DNA from: Ferdinandcohnia sp036965045
GTDB lineage: Bacteria > Bacillota > Bacilli > Bacillales > Bacillaceae_L
NCBI RefSeq assembly: GCF_036965045.1
Contig: NZ_JBALOV010000035.1
Span: 62,001 to 126,000 of the forward strand
Reading direction: 5' to 3'
DNA length: 64,000 nt
Shown here: positions 1 through 8,405 of the stretch, one piece after another
Position numbering within the stretch: position 1 is the first letter of the stretch
Layout of the letters: every line of letters begins with the position of its first letter
Notes under the pieces: model-generated
What the model was told of the DNA's origin: nothing
The model's database searches: none
Seen by the model: only the letters and a program-made list of their open reading frames with translations
Program-made: the position numbers and the translations under genes

Positions 1-21
1 TATAAAAGGGAGGTACCTGCT

Positions 22-1290
22 ATGAATCAACCATATGGTGGATATCAAATGAATCCATACAACCGGGCAGTTCCACAATATTATTACCCATACTATCCCG
101 TTCCCAGCTATCCACAAGCTTATTATATAAATCCTAACACGCAGCAAAATCAATTAAGACAAACAGAGGAATTTCAAAATGTATGGAAAGAAGTACGGAA
201 AAATCTAAAACCTCACTATAACGAATTGGCCGAATATAATGTCAACAAAAGAATATCGCAATATATTGCGATGCAGCTTGTCATGTTTACACTTATGACG
301 CAAAATCAATTTTCAGGTTCTTTAGACCAAAAGGTTAACCAAACCTATCCCGCTTTTCGAAATCAAGCGAATTGGATCTTTGGCGTATTGTCTCCTTATC
401 GGATTCCGGATCGGGTGCTTGAAAGGATATTTAAGGCAATTATTCGACTCACTTATGAAAATATTGGCTACTCGCCAGAAAAGAATTGGAGCGAATGGGA
501 AGACCTTGGAGGTTATTTAACATCGGGACCTTCTGCGATAGTGCCTGGTAGAAACCAATTAGATGTCTATGTTCGTGGACGAAATCGAGTTCTTTACCAC
601 CGGATGTGGAATGGTTCAAGATGGACAGAATGGGAGAATCTCGGGGGATCTCTAACATCCTCACCTGCTGCAGTGTCTTGGGGACAAGGAAGGGTAGATG
701 TCTTTGGTCGAGGTGACAAAAATCAACTGATTCATAAATATTGGGATGGCTCTACATGGAGCGATTGGGAGGATTTAGGCGGAGTACTCTCATCATCACC
801 CGCAGTGGCGTCATGGGGAGAGAATCGCTTAGATGTCTTTGGAAGGGGTACGGATCGTCATCTTTATCATAAATATTGGGATGGAGAAGGATGGAGTGAA
901 TGGGAAAACCTTGGGGGAGTTCTAACTTCAGCACCTGGTGCCGTTTCGTGGGGACCTAATCGAATTGATGTCTTCGGTCGGGGTGAGAATCGTGCTCTTT
1001 ATCATAAATACTGGAATGGCTCGAACTGGAGCAATTGGGAGGATCTTGGTGGCCAATTAACCTCAAGTCCCACAGCATCCTCAAGGGAATCTAATAATTT
1101 AGATGTATTTGTAAAAGGAACAGGTGACCATCTTTATCTGAAAAACTGGGACGGAAGCAGTTGGAGTGATTGGGAAGATCTAGGTGGAAACTTAACCTCA
1201 GAACCATCCTCAGCATCATGGAATCGCAATCGAATTGATGTCTTTGCTAGAGGAGAAAACAATCAATTAATCCATAAATGGAAAGCATGA
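22..1290 (+). CDS. Tandem-repeat beta-propeller lectin-like protein (DUF346/PLL type)
   Basis: 422 residues, ATG start behind a strong AGGGAGG site. The first ~45 residues are rich in Tyr, Pro and Asn, like spore-coat or surface proteins; residues ~45-150 form a separate helical-looking segment. From about residue 154 to the end there are six ~45-residue repeats, each with W-x-x-W-E-x-L-G-G, then a DVF-x-RG core, then LYHKYWDG. This resembles the PLL/DUF346 repeat, whose known members fold as sugar-binding beta-propellers. No signal peptide or membrane segment is visible. The next gene starts 22 bp downstream on the same strand, so the two are probably one operon. Sugar binding is inferred; the ligand and location (spore surface possible) are unknown. 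Confidence 0.75.
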   Translation: MNQPYGGYQMNPYNRAVPQYYYPYYPVPSYPQAYYINPNTQQNQLRQTEEFQNVWKEVRKNLKPHYNELAEYNVNKRISQYIAMQLVMFTLMTQNQFSGSLDQKVNQTYPAFRNQANWIFGVLSPYRIPDRVLERIFKAIIRLTYENIGYSPEKNWSEWEDLGGYLTSGPSAIVPGRNQLDVYVRGRNRVLYHRMWNGSRWTEWENLGGSLTSSPAAVSWGQGRVDVFGRGDKNQLIHKYWDGSTWSDWEDLGGVLSSSPAVASWGENRLDVFGRGTDRHLYHKYWDGEGWSEWENLGGVLTSAPGAVSWGPNRIDVFGRGENRALYHKYWNGSNWSNWEDLGGQLTSSPTASSRESNNLDVFVKGTGDHLYLKNWDGSSWSDWEDLGGNLTSEPSSASWNRNRIDVFARGENNQLIHKWKA

Positions 1291-1312
1291 CATGCACTAA
1301 GGAGTTGTAAAG

Positions 1313-1963
1313 ATGCCTAGATATGTATGGGGAGTGGATTCGGCAGCAATCGTCGATGAGGAATTATATACATGTGTAAAAAGTAAATTTGGAAATCCGA
1401 AATTTTGGGGGAGATATTTAAGTGAAGTACCAGATGTTTCCCATGGCCTAACAAGGGGAGAAATTTCATTTTTACGAAATCGAGGAATTAAAGTTTTGCC
1501 AATTTATAATGTTTTTTCAGATGCAACTAGCTTTGAAAAAGGGCAGCTCGCTGCACGTAATGCCGTGTTTAATGCAAGACGTCTAGGTATTCCAAATAAT
1601 GTAGCCCTATTTGCAAATATCGAGCGTTTTTATGCTGTTGATGAAGCTTGGATTCGAGGGTGGGTGGAGTCTATTTACCCAACGGGTTATCGTCCGGGTA
1701 TTTACCATGATCCAGTCGAAGGCAGTTTTTCCAATGCATATTGTGAGGCTGTACGAAAAAATAAGCAGGTTGCAGTACAAACAATATTATGGAGTGCTGA
1801 ACCGGAAACCGGGGTTACTAGGGAACGAAATGCCCCCACCTATAGACCAGCGTCACCGAAATGTAAAGCAAATGTGTGGGTTTGGCAATATGGAAGGGAT
1901 TCGCAGGACTGTCCAATTGATACAAATCTAGCCGATCAACGCACTTTAAATTATCTCTATTAA
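1313..1963 (+). CDS. DUF1906 (Rv2525c-like) glycoside-hydrolase-like protein
   Basis: 216 residues, ATG start preceded by AAGGAG. It opens with YVWGVDSA and contains LPIYN and LFANIE segments, the barrel-strand pattern of the DUF1906/Rv2525c-like family, which has a TIM-barrel related to glycoside hydrolases. The family's enzymatic activity is unproven. It has no signal peptide and ends at a clear terminator. Being 22 bp behind a repeat lectin-like gene suggests that both act on the same polysaccharide or surface structure; that is inference. Confidence 0.75.
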   Translation: MPRYVWGVDSAAIVDEELYTCVKSKFGNPKFWGRYLSEVPDVSHGLTRGEISFLRNRGIKVLPIYNVFSDATSFEKGQLAARNAVFNARRLGIPNNVALFANIERFYAVDEAWIRGWVESIYPTGYRPGIYHDPVEGSFSNAYCEAVRKNKQVAVQTILWSAEPETGVTRERNAPTYRPASPKCKANVWVWQYGRDSQDCPIDTNLADQRTLNYLY

Positions 1964-1990
1964 AAAACCAGGTAGCTATACCTGGTTTTT
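1963..1990 (+). terminator. Rho-independent terminator after the DUF1906 gene
   Basis: AAAAACCAGGTA is repeated inverted as TACCTGGTTTTT with a 4-nt loop and a terminal T-run. It begins right at the stop codon. Confidence 0.85.
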
Positions 1991-2045
1991 CACTGTTCGT
2001 CTTGCTATAGCAATCAAAGAAAAAAGTTTCGTACATAGTTTTTGA

Positions 2046-2070
2046 TGTCTAGCTCCAGGCGCCCTCCGCC
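2046..2070 (+). repeat. Short, partial copy of a dispersed intergenic repeat
   Basis: The segment begins TGTCTAGCTCCAG, identical to the left end of the longer copy at 51667 and nearly so to that at 9298. Here only about 25 bp remain, and the rest (GCGCCCTCCGCC) diverges. It lies between a terminator and the end of ykyB. Confidence 0.6.
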
Positions 2071-2077
2071 GTTCTAA

Positions 2078-2545
2078 TTAACGATAACTTTCCCCTAGTT
2101 TTTTGAATACGGGTTTTTGGTAGGTTCGTTTGTTTGGACGAAGAGTATTCTCTGTTTTTTCTTCAATTCCAACGTATTGCTGTAAGAGGCTTTTCGCTAG
2201 AGAAAGTGATAGATATGTTTTTGGATTACGATATGTCTGATTCAACTTTCCAAGGTGTGGTAGGCGTGAGAAGTCTTCTTTTGTAGGAGGCATGTGAAAA
2301 TAATAGTCTCCGGCTGAAATTAAGACATCGGATTGCTGTTGACTATTTTTCGGATTTCTGGAAAAATGAAGTCCTTCTTTTTTGGCTTTTCCTTCTGCTA
2401 AAAGCTTTTCTAACGCTTTTCGCTTAAGTAGATATAAAAATTTAGGGTTTGTTGCGGTTTTAGCATGTCGGTTCACAACAAAAATGGCACGAGCCAGGTT
2501 GTCCACATTTGGTTCAAGCGGGGTCTGATTTACCTGTTTTTTCAT
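2078..2545 (-). CDS. ykyB: YkyB family protein
   Basis: 155 residues, ATG start behind GAAAGGAG, close to B. subtilis YkyB (about 154). The sequence matches the YkyB pattern: VDNLARAIFVVNRHAKTA near the N-terminus, a central basic region, and a DYYFH-PP-EDF segment. Function is not established. It lacks a signal peptide and is transcribed divergently from the neighbouring c-di-GMP protein. Gene order (ykyB near ykuE) supports the name. Confidence 0.88.
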   Translation of the reverse strand: MKKQVNQTPLEPNVDNLARAIFVVNRHAKTATNPKFLYLLKRKALEKLLAEGKAKKEGLHFSRNPKNSQQQSDVLISAGDYYFHMPPTKEDFSRLPHLGKLNQTYRNPKTYLSLSLAKSLLQQYVGIEEKTENTLRPNKRTYQKPVFKKLGESYR

Positions 2546-2709
2546 ACTTTCTCTCCTTTCTATCTTTTATTATACTGGTAGTAGTGAATTTTGACAAATT
2601 GACTTCGTTTCTCCGGTTGATATCGTGATTGAAAAAATCTTGAAAAAATAAAGGTTTTTGTCGATAGATGGAGAAGAAATAGATAATACTTGAATTAGGG
2701 AATGGTACC

Positions 2710-4440
2710 ATGAACAGAATAAACAACGTTATCTTAAAGGATGATCAATTCAATCGTTTTGATGATAAAATTGAAGCAATCATTTTTGAAATAATCCTTA
2801 AACATATTAAGGATTTAATATATGTCATGAAAGTAGAAGAGAACGGGACCTTTTCCTATGTTTTCTTAAATGAAGAAGCGAAGGGGCATGCGAAATTAAC
2901 GAGTGATAGTCTTGGAAGGTCACTTCATGATGTACTGCCTCTGGAAACAGCCAATCATCTGCATGAACAATACACATCGGTTATGGAGAAGAGAAAACCA
3001 ATCTCTTTTCAAGATGTTGTCATTTTAGCAGATAAGAGAGTTGTTCATGGAGAATCGATTTTAACTCCAATATTTAATGATAAGGGTGAAATTACTTTTA
3101 TTGTAAGTGTGACACGTGATATTTCTGCTAGAGTGGCTGATAAAGAAATGATTACCTACATGGCTTATCATGATCAATTGACAGGTTTGCCGAATCGCAC
3201 TTTGTTAAAAACAGACCTTGACAATGCCGTCGAAGAAGCAGAAAGAAATAATCAAAACTTAGCATTAATGTTTATTGACCTTGATCGTTTTAAATTTTTC
3301 AATGATTCAATGGGGCATGTTGCTGGTGACCACCTACTACAAGAAGTTGGAAAAAGGTTAGCATCAATTAGTCAAAAGAGCTATAAAGTGTTCCGCCAAG
3401 GTGGGGACGAATTCATTGTCATTCTACCGAATACAACAAGAGAGCTCTCTGAACAATTCGCACAATATGTGAACCGAGCATTTGAAAAGCCTTTCCTATT
3501 AGAACAAAAGGAGTTTTTTATTTCGGCTAGTATTGGAATTAGTATCTTTCCCACAGATGGTAGAAATGGCGATACACTAATTAAAAATGCAGATACCGCC
3601 CTATATCGAGCTAAGGAATTAGGGAGATCACTGCATCAATTTTATAGTTCTGATTTACAAAAACAAACTTCCCATTTAATGCAATTGGAGACAGGTTTAA
3701 GAAAAGCAATCGAGAAAAACGAGCTCGAAATTTATTATCAACCACAGCTTGACCTTAGTACAGATGAAGTGACAAGCTTTGAGGCGCTATTAAGGTGGAA
3801 ACATCCGATTCTTGGATTCGTGTCACCGGGTGAGTTTATTCCAATAGCTGAGGATACCGGGCTTATTTTATCAATAGGTGAATGGATTATTAAGACGGTT
3901 TGCGGAAAGCTTAAGGAATGGAAAGAGAAAGGGTATGGGCCTGTTTCCATATCAATCAATTTATCGCCGAAGCAATTTCAGCAGCCTGAACTTGTAAAAA
4001 TGATTCATGAAAATATTATTCAGAATCAAATCTATCCTGGGAGTCTTGAATTTGAACTGACAGAAGGGGCTATGCAGGATCCAAAAAGAACATTGCAGAC
4101 TCTAGCAAAATTAAAAGAAATTGGTGTGCGGATATCTGTTGACGACTTTGGAACCGGTTATTCCTCTTTAAGCTATATTAAAAAACTACCGATTGATACA
4201 TTGAAAATTGACCAGTCCTTTGTAAAGGATGTGCTTCGTGATGAAAAGGATGCTGCGATTACAACAACGATTATTCACTTGGCGCAAAGCCTTGGTCTTT
4301 CTGTTATTGCAGAGGGTGTAGAAGACGAACAACAAGTAGAATTCTTCAAAATCATGGGCTGTCACAAAGTGCAAGGCTATTTCTTTAGTAAACCCATCCC
4401 AGAAAATGAAATGATCGAACATTATTTTTCTAATAAGTAA
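2710..4440 (+). CDS. PAS-GGDEF-EAL cyclic-di-GMP turnover protein
   Basis: 576 residues, predicted soluble. An N-terminal PAS-like sensor (~25-140) is followed by a diguanylate cyclase domain with an intact GGDEF at about residue 231 and a phosphodiesterase domain with EAL at about 358, NLSPKQF, ELTEG, DDFGTGYSS (~478) and AEGVED. Both catalytic signatures look complete, so it could make and degrade c-di-GMP. The inhibitory I-site RxxD expected just before GGDEF is replaced by QKSY, so product inhibition at that site is unlikely. PAS and GGDEF-EAL order is known in Bacillus, but the ortholog name is uncertain. It ends at a terminator shared with ykuE. Confidence 0.9.
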   Translation: MNRINNVILKDDQFNRFDDKIEAIIFEIILKHIKDLIYVMKVEENGTFSYVFLNEEAKGHAKLTSDSLGRSLHDVLPLETANHLHEQYTSVMEKRKPISFQDVVILADKRVVHGESILTPIFNDKGEITFIVSVTRDISARVADKEMITYMAYHDQLTGLPNRTLLKTDLDNAVEEAERNNQNLALMFIDLDRFKFFNDSMGHVAGDHLLQEVGKRLASISQKSYKVFRQGGDEFIVILPNTTRELSEQFAQYVNRAFEKPFLLEQKEFFISASIGISIFPTDGRNGDTLIKNADTALYRAKELGRSLHQFYSSDLQKQTSHLMQLETGLRKAIEKNELEIYYQPQLDLSTDEVTSFEALLRWKHPILGFVSPGEFIPIAEDTGLILSIGEWIIKTVCGKLKEWKEKGYGPVSISINLSPKQFQQPELVKMIHENIIQNQIYPGSLEFELTEGAMQDPKRTLQTLAKLKEIGVRISVDDFGTGYSSLSYIKKLPIDTLKIDQSFVKDVLRDEKDAAITTTIIHLAQSLGLSVIAEGVEDEQQVEFFKIMGCHKVQGYFFSKPIPENEMIEHYFSNK

Positions 4441-4445
4441 TAGGA

Positions 4446-4477
4446 AAAGAGGATGCCACCTGCGGCATCCTCTTTTT
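4446..4477. terminator. Bidirectional terminator between the c-di-GMP gene and ykuE
   Basis: AAAGAGGATGCC and its complement GGCATCCTCTTT flank a 6-nt loop, with A-run on one side and T-run on the other. It can serve both converging genes. Confidence 0.85.
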
Positions 4478-4478
4478 G

Positions 4479-5366
4479 CTAGTTCGAAACCAAGGTAAAA
4501 ACAGAGATTTCTGGTTTCGCTAAAAATCGTAGTGGAAGTCTTGTCGTTCCTAGTCCTCGATTAACATATAAGAACATTTTATTCGGCCCAATTAGATGAT
4601 CTCCTTCATAATAAATGCTGCCAAGCGGTGGGGTAATCAGGGGACCCACAAATGGAAGCTGGATTTGACCACCATGGCTATGCCCAGATAATTGCATATG
4701 GGCACCTACCTCTTCGGCTCGGTCGGCAATATCAGGCTCATGTGCAAGCAGAATCGTAAAACTGGAGGAATCTACGTCTTTAAAAGCTTGTTCAAAATTT
4801 GGACGCCCAAGCATGACATCATCCAGTCCGACAATTGAAATTTTAGAATCATCAACGTAAACTTCCTCAGAAGTATTCATGAGTAGGGTAAAGCCAGTTT
4901 GATTCATCAGGTTTTTATAGATTTCTGATCCATAACCTCCATGGTCATGGTTTCCGTAAATGGCAAATTTTCCAAGTGGTGCGTTTAATTGTTGAAGAAT
5001 CGGAATCAGGTGATTGGTAGCTGCATATTTGTTCGGCTCATCCATTAAATCCCCTGTAAAAAAAAGTAGGTCAGCTTTGAGACCATTTATTTTATCAACA
5101 ATTCTTTGAAGTTGTTCCAATGTGAAATGATGTCCAACATGGGTATCACTAAATTGGACAATCTTTATTTTATGAAAGGCTTTAGGGATGGCCGGATGCC
5201 GAATTTTATGATTCGAAACTTCTAGCTGTTTCGGTTCAAGGTAACGAGCATACCAATACCCGAATGAAGAAGCAATAACAGCTGTTGAAGTTGCAGCAAA
5301 AGTACGTTTAATAAATTGTCGTCTTGTATATTTTTTTGCCATCCTATCCGCCAACCTATCTATCAA
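4479..5366 (-). CDS. ykuE: Tat-exported metallophosphoesterase YkuE
   Basis: 295 residues. The N-terminus carries a twin-arginine motif, YTRRQFIKR, before a hydrophobic stretch; B. subtilis YkuE is a known Tat substrate placed in the cell wall. The two-metal calcineurin-like signature is present in order: FSDTH, GDLMD, GNHDHGG, LAHEPD and GHSHGGQ. Physiological substrate unknown. The long version starts with TTG at 5366; an ATG at 5342 (MAKKYTRRQF) is an equally plausible start. It converges on the GGDEF-EAL gene. Confidence 0.9.
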   Translation of the reverse strand: MIDRLADRMAKKYTRRQFIKRTFAATSTAVIASSFGYWYARYLEPKQLEVSNHKIRHPAIPKAFHKIKIVQFSDTHVGHHFTLEQLQRIVDKINGLKADLLFFTGDLMDEPNKYAATNHLIPILQQLNAPLGKFAIYGNHDHGGYGSEIYKNLMNQTGFTLLMNTSEEVYVDDSKISIVGLDDVMLGRPNFEQAFKDVDSSSFTILLAHEPDIADRAEEVGAHMQLSGHSHGGQIQLPFVGPLITPPLGSIYYEGDHLIGPNKMFLYVNRGLGTTRLPLRFLAKPEISVFTLVSN

Positions 5367-5545
5367 GTCATGAGACTAGTGTAGCATATTCATATTCAAA
5401 TAGTTTTTAAATATGTATTACAGTGTAATGAAAATAAAATATTGTAAAATATTTTTTGTCAAAATTCTTTCTTTTTTTCGAGAAAATTGAATTAATTGTT
5501 TGGATATCAAGGATTTGTGTCAAAAACTGCAATTATTTAACGAAC

Positions 5546-5565
5546 GATTCATACCCATATGAATC
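5546..5565. promoter_or_regulatory. Perfect inverted repeat upstream of the DUF3993 gene
   Basis: GATTCATA, 4-nt spacer CCCA, TATGAATC. It lies about 58 bp before the TTG start at 5623. It could be an operator; it also overlaps CATACCCA, a partial match to a sigma-E -10 element. Neither role is shown. Confidence 0.3.
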
Positions 5566-5622
5566 TAAGAACTTGATAAAATGATGGTACTTGTACAAAG
5601 CTAGCAAGGAAAGGATGATTTT

Positions 5623-6267
5623 TTGAGCAAGCGAATCGTACTACTACTCATTGTCATTAGTTTAATCGGACTCGTTACTGTTCCAACGGCTACAGCATCA
5701 TCTAATCAACCACTAACAAAAAAGCAAGTGTTTACACTGCTACAGGAAGCTTTTAAGGCACAATCTTCATTAACTTTAGAATTTCGCACCTATGATGAGG
5801 CCCGGCAAATCCTCGCTCCATATTTTCATGAGGACTATACAGCCGCTTTTTTAGAGGAGAATTTGATGAAGGAAGAAGAGGGGTATATTGTATACGGTTC
5901 AGATTTTGCCATCTACTTTGTTCCGTTTTATTCCTATACAGATGAAACGAAGATAGTATTTGATCAGGAAGAAAACAAAATCTTTGTTTATGAATTATTT
6001 ACAACTCCTGAATCAGGACCCGTTTCATATCAAGATCATTATGAGGTTATCACACTTGAAAAAATAAACTCACATTGGAAAATCACAAATTTAGCCATGG
6101 AAGATGATCCTCCTTCCGTAACGAATAAAGCCACAAAGCGTAGGGAAACGTCTAAAAACAATCATTCATTCTTGACCTGGAATCCGTTTAAAACGACGAT
6201 TTATTCCTTGCTTGAAATGGACAATCTTACCCCGGTAAAAGCAGGTTGCTTCAAAGAAATCTTTTAA
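5623..6267 (+). CDS. Secreted DUF3993-like protein
   Basis: 214 residues from a TTG start with AAAGGATGA upstream. A signal peptide is visible: basic MSKR, a hydrophobic core, then TATAS at ~25. The mature part has LTKKQVFTLLQEAF and an EDY-AAFLEENL segment typical of a Bacillus family annotated DUF3993. No catalytic motif is recognised. The last ~45 residues are basic and low in similarity to the rest. Monocistronic, ending in a terminator shared with the facing MBL gene. Confidence 0.65.
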   Translation: MSKRIVLLLIVISLIGLVTVPTATASSNQPLTKKQVFTLLQEAFKAQSSLTLEFRTYDEARQILAPYFHEDYTAAFLEENLMKEEEGYIVYGSDFAIYFVPFYSYTDETKIVFDQEENKIFVYELFTTPESGPVSYQDHYEVITLEKINSHWKITNLAMEDDPPSVTNKATKRRETSKNNHSFLTWNPFKTTIYSLLEMDNLTPVKAGCFKEIF

Positions 6268-6274
6268 TCCATAA

Positions 6275-6304
6275 AAAATAGAAATCCCATGGGATTTCTA
6301 TTTT
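6275..6304. terminator. Bidirectional terminator
   Basis: A 30-bp perfect palindrome centred on CCCATGGG, flanked by A- and T-runs, sits between two converging genes. Confidence 0.75.
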
Positions 6305-7263
6305 GCTTTAAGCATCGAATCGACAATTCCCATCGCACAAATATCAAGATCCAGCTCAATTATGTCGTATACTTCATGATCTCTAGGCACATCATGTTCA
6401 TCAAGGAAGGTTGTAACCTCTTGTAAAATCAGCTTCTTGATCATATCTTTTTTCTCACTTGAGTTTGCTAACGGAAGTTCGGCAAATGTTTGTTTCCCCG
6501 CATTCACAAAGATAGGCAACCAATAAGAAAGCTGTTTAAATACCTCTTCCACATTCGTTGTCATCCCATAATGACCAAAATAAATCGATGATACGTGTAG
6601 TGCTTTTATTTTTTCAGCAGATTCTAACATTGCGTTCGGGCGGAATTGATTGGGTGTTGTCGAAGGTAAAAAGAGCTCAATGTCATCTTTTACAAGCTCA
6701 TGATAATAAATACAGATTGTGTCCCCTGTAAAAATACCGTTACTCACAGGATCGTAAATACTAAAGTGATGATTAGCGTGCCCAGGCGAATCATAAAAAA
6801 CAAGTGTACAATTTGGCCCAATTGTAAGCTCGGACTGATCTTCTTTCACGATTAGTTTTTCCTCAGGGATTGGTATGATGGGATCAAACAAAGAATCAAA
6901 GCTCTCCCCATATACAGCTTTTGCACCTGCAATTAAACGGCTTGGATCAGCTAAATGCCTAGCTCCCTTTGGATGAACAACCACCTTTGCATTCGGACAA
7001 TGCTGTAAGAGGAGTCCAGCACCTCCTGCATGGTCTAAATGAATATGAGTTACGATAATATACTCGACATCATTTGGATGTATGTCGAGTGCTTTTAACC
7101 CGTTTAAAATGTAGGGAATAGACGGACTTGCACTTGTTTCGACAATCGTTATTTTTTCCTCTTTAATTATGTAAGAACCCGTTCTTGCTTTCCTCCCCAA
7201 ATCATGTGCATCTATTAAAAATATTCGGTCATTTAGCTGTGTATAATTTGCTATAATCTCCAC
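6298..7263 (-). CDS. MBL-fold metallo-hydrolase
   Basis: 321 residues from a GTG start with only a weak ribosome site. The metal-binding motif THIHLDHAGG is near residue 71, followed by DSPGHANHH and a FTGDT segment, so the five-motif beta-lactamase fold is complete. An all-helical C-terminal part (~230-321) follows. Family members hydrolyse thioesters, lactones or cyclic phosphates; the substrate here cannot be told. It stands alone, divergent from ykuJ. Confidence 0.85.
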   Translation of the reverse strand: MEIIANYTQLNDRIFLIDAHDLGRKARTGSYIIKEEKITIVETSASPSIPYILNGLKALDIHPNDVEYIIVTHIHLDHAGGAGLLLQHCPNAKVVVHPKGARHLADPSRLIAGAKAVYGESFDSLFDPIIPIPEEKLIVKEDQSELTIGPNCTLVFYDSPGHANHHFSIYDPVSNGIFTGDTICIYYHELVKDDIELFLPSTTPNQFRPNAMLESAEKIKALHVSSIYFGHYGMTTNVEEVFKQLSYWLPIFVNAGKQTFAELPLANSSEKKDMIKKLILQEVTTFLDEHDVPRDHEVYDIIELDLDICAMGIVDSMLKAK

Positions 7264-7435
7264 CCCATTTTTTTATTGTTAAGTGACTAATTTTATTGTA
7301 TTGTTACATAGTAGTTATGTAAAGGTATTGATTACAATATTCTGATAATATTACTCCGTTCGAAAAAATGTGGATAGAAGAATGGATATTGCTCAATCCT
7401 AAAAGAAGGTCATGTTTATGAAAGGAGAGGCACGA

Positions 7436-7672
7436 ATGTCACAATTGCAAGGAATTATATCTCGCCTTATAAGCCTTCAGGAAAATGCAAATGGTGGGGA
7501 GCCCCCTCAACGTTTTTTTGAAGTAAATGGTGAAAGAAAGTGCAGTGTTAAATATTTCAACAAAACAAGTACTTTTGAACTTGAAGTATATCAGCAAGGG
7601 GAAAAGCCAAAAACATATCAATTCGACAATATTGACATGATCGCAATTGAAATTTTTGACTTAATTAATTAG
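7436..7672 (+). CDS. ykuJ: YkuJ family protein
   Basis: 78 residues; start chosen at the ATG after AAAGGAGAGG, 24 bp inside the longest reading frame. Length and sequence (SQLQGIISRL, VKYFN, YQFDNIDMIAIEIFDLI) fit the ~79-residue YkuJ family, which has a small alpha/beta fold of unknown function. A terminator follows directly, so it is monocistronic here; ykuK and ykzF, which follow it in B. subtilis, are missing. Confidence 0.9.
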   Translation: MSQLQGIISRLISLQENANGGEPPQRFFEVNGERKCSVKYFNKTSTFELEVYQQGEKPKTYQFDNIDMIAIEIFDLIN

Positions 7673-7681
7673 TCAATTTGT

Positions 7682-7711
7682 AAAGGTTCGGCAGATCGCC
7701 GGACCTTTTTC
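7682..7711 (+). terminator. Terminator after ykuJ
   Basis: AAAGGTTCGGC pairs with GCCGGACCTTT (one G-U) and is followed by a T-run. Confidence 0.85.
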
Positions 7712-7855
7712 TCCCTAATAAAATCCTTCACAGCAATCTCTGTTAAATAATACAAGTTCTCTACATAAAATTATGGTAAGATAAAGGAGGAGCATTAATA
7801 ATAATAAACTGGTAATATATGAAAAATAATTACGATGTGAGGTTGTGAGGCTTAC

Positions 7856-8293
7856 ATGTTTGGTCTTCAGAGTGAAAATTTATTTGAAATAACGATTAAA
7901 AACATGCTAATTCCAGCAGATAAAGTTGCTCATGTTCAAATCGGAAATAGTTTAGAGCACGCACTTTTAGTCCTTACGAAAACAGGATATACCGCAGTTC
8001 CAGTATTAGACCCAAAGTATAAGTTACATGGATTAATTAGTTCAACCCATATCCTAGACTCAATCCTCGGATTAGAACGAATTGAATTTGAGCGTCTGGA
8101 GAAAATGAAGGTTGAAGAAGTAATGAACAGGGAAATTCCTCGATTGAACTATAATGACAACGTTTTAAAAGGCCTTCATTTAGTCATTGATAACCCTTTT
8201 GTTTGTGTGGAAAATGATGAGTTCGTATTTGAAGGGATTTTTACCCGTCGAGCCATCTTAAAACAATTGAATAAACAACTAAAAATTAAATAG
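7856..8293 (+). CDS. darB: CBS-domain protein YkuL (c-di-AMP receptor DarB)
   Basis: 145 residues with two CBS motifs (~15-70 and ~85-140), the length of YkuL. In B. subtilis this protein binds cyclic di-AMP and in its free form interacts with the (p)ppGpp synthetase Rel and with pyruvate carboxylase. The gene for the latter lies 31 kb downstream in this window. Gene position between ykuJ and ccpC matches B. subtilis. Nucleotide binding here is inferred from orthology. Confidence 0.85.
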   Translation: MFGLQSENLFEITIKNMLIPADKVAHVQIGNSLEHALLVLTKTGYTAVPVLDPKYKLHGLISSTHILDSILGLERIEFERLEKMKVEEVMNREIPRLNYNDNVLKGLHLVIDNPFVCVENDEFVFEGIFTRRAILKQLNKQLKIK

Positions 8294-8300
8294 TAATCCA

Positions 8301-8329
8301 ATCCTCCATGGTTAAAATGGAGGTTTTTT
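8301..8329 (+). terminator. Terminator after ykuL
   Basis: CCTCCAT and ATGGAGG flank a 7-nt loop, then TTTTTT. Confidence 0.8.
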
Positions 8330-8405
8330 CGGTTAATAATGAAATTAAGTTATTTATAAACTATACTATAAGTAAAACTAGCCTCTAGGTTAGGGAGGAA
8401 CAAGT

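Noticed and set aside
480..1287. The regular repeats could suggest a CRISPR or a satellite.
   Set aside because: They are in frame, about 135 bp long, lack spacers, and encode a conserved domain repeat.
2078..2130. Possible truncation of ykyB by the repeat at 2046.
   Set aside because: The gene has full family length (155 residues) and its stop lies before the repeat.
7264..7435. Possible FsrA small RNA, which is found before ykuJ in B. subtilis.
   Set aside because: No Fur box, C-rich segment or terminator is seen in this gap.
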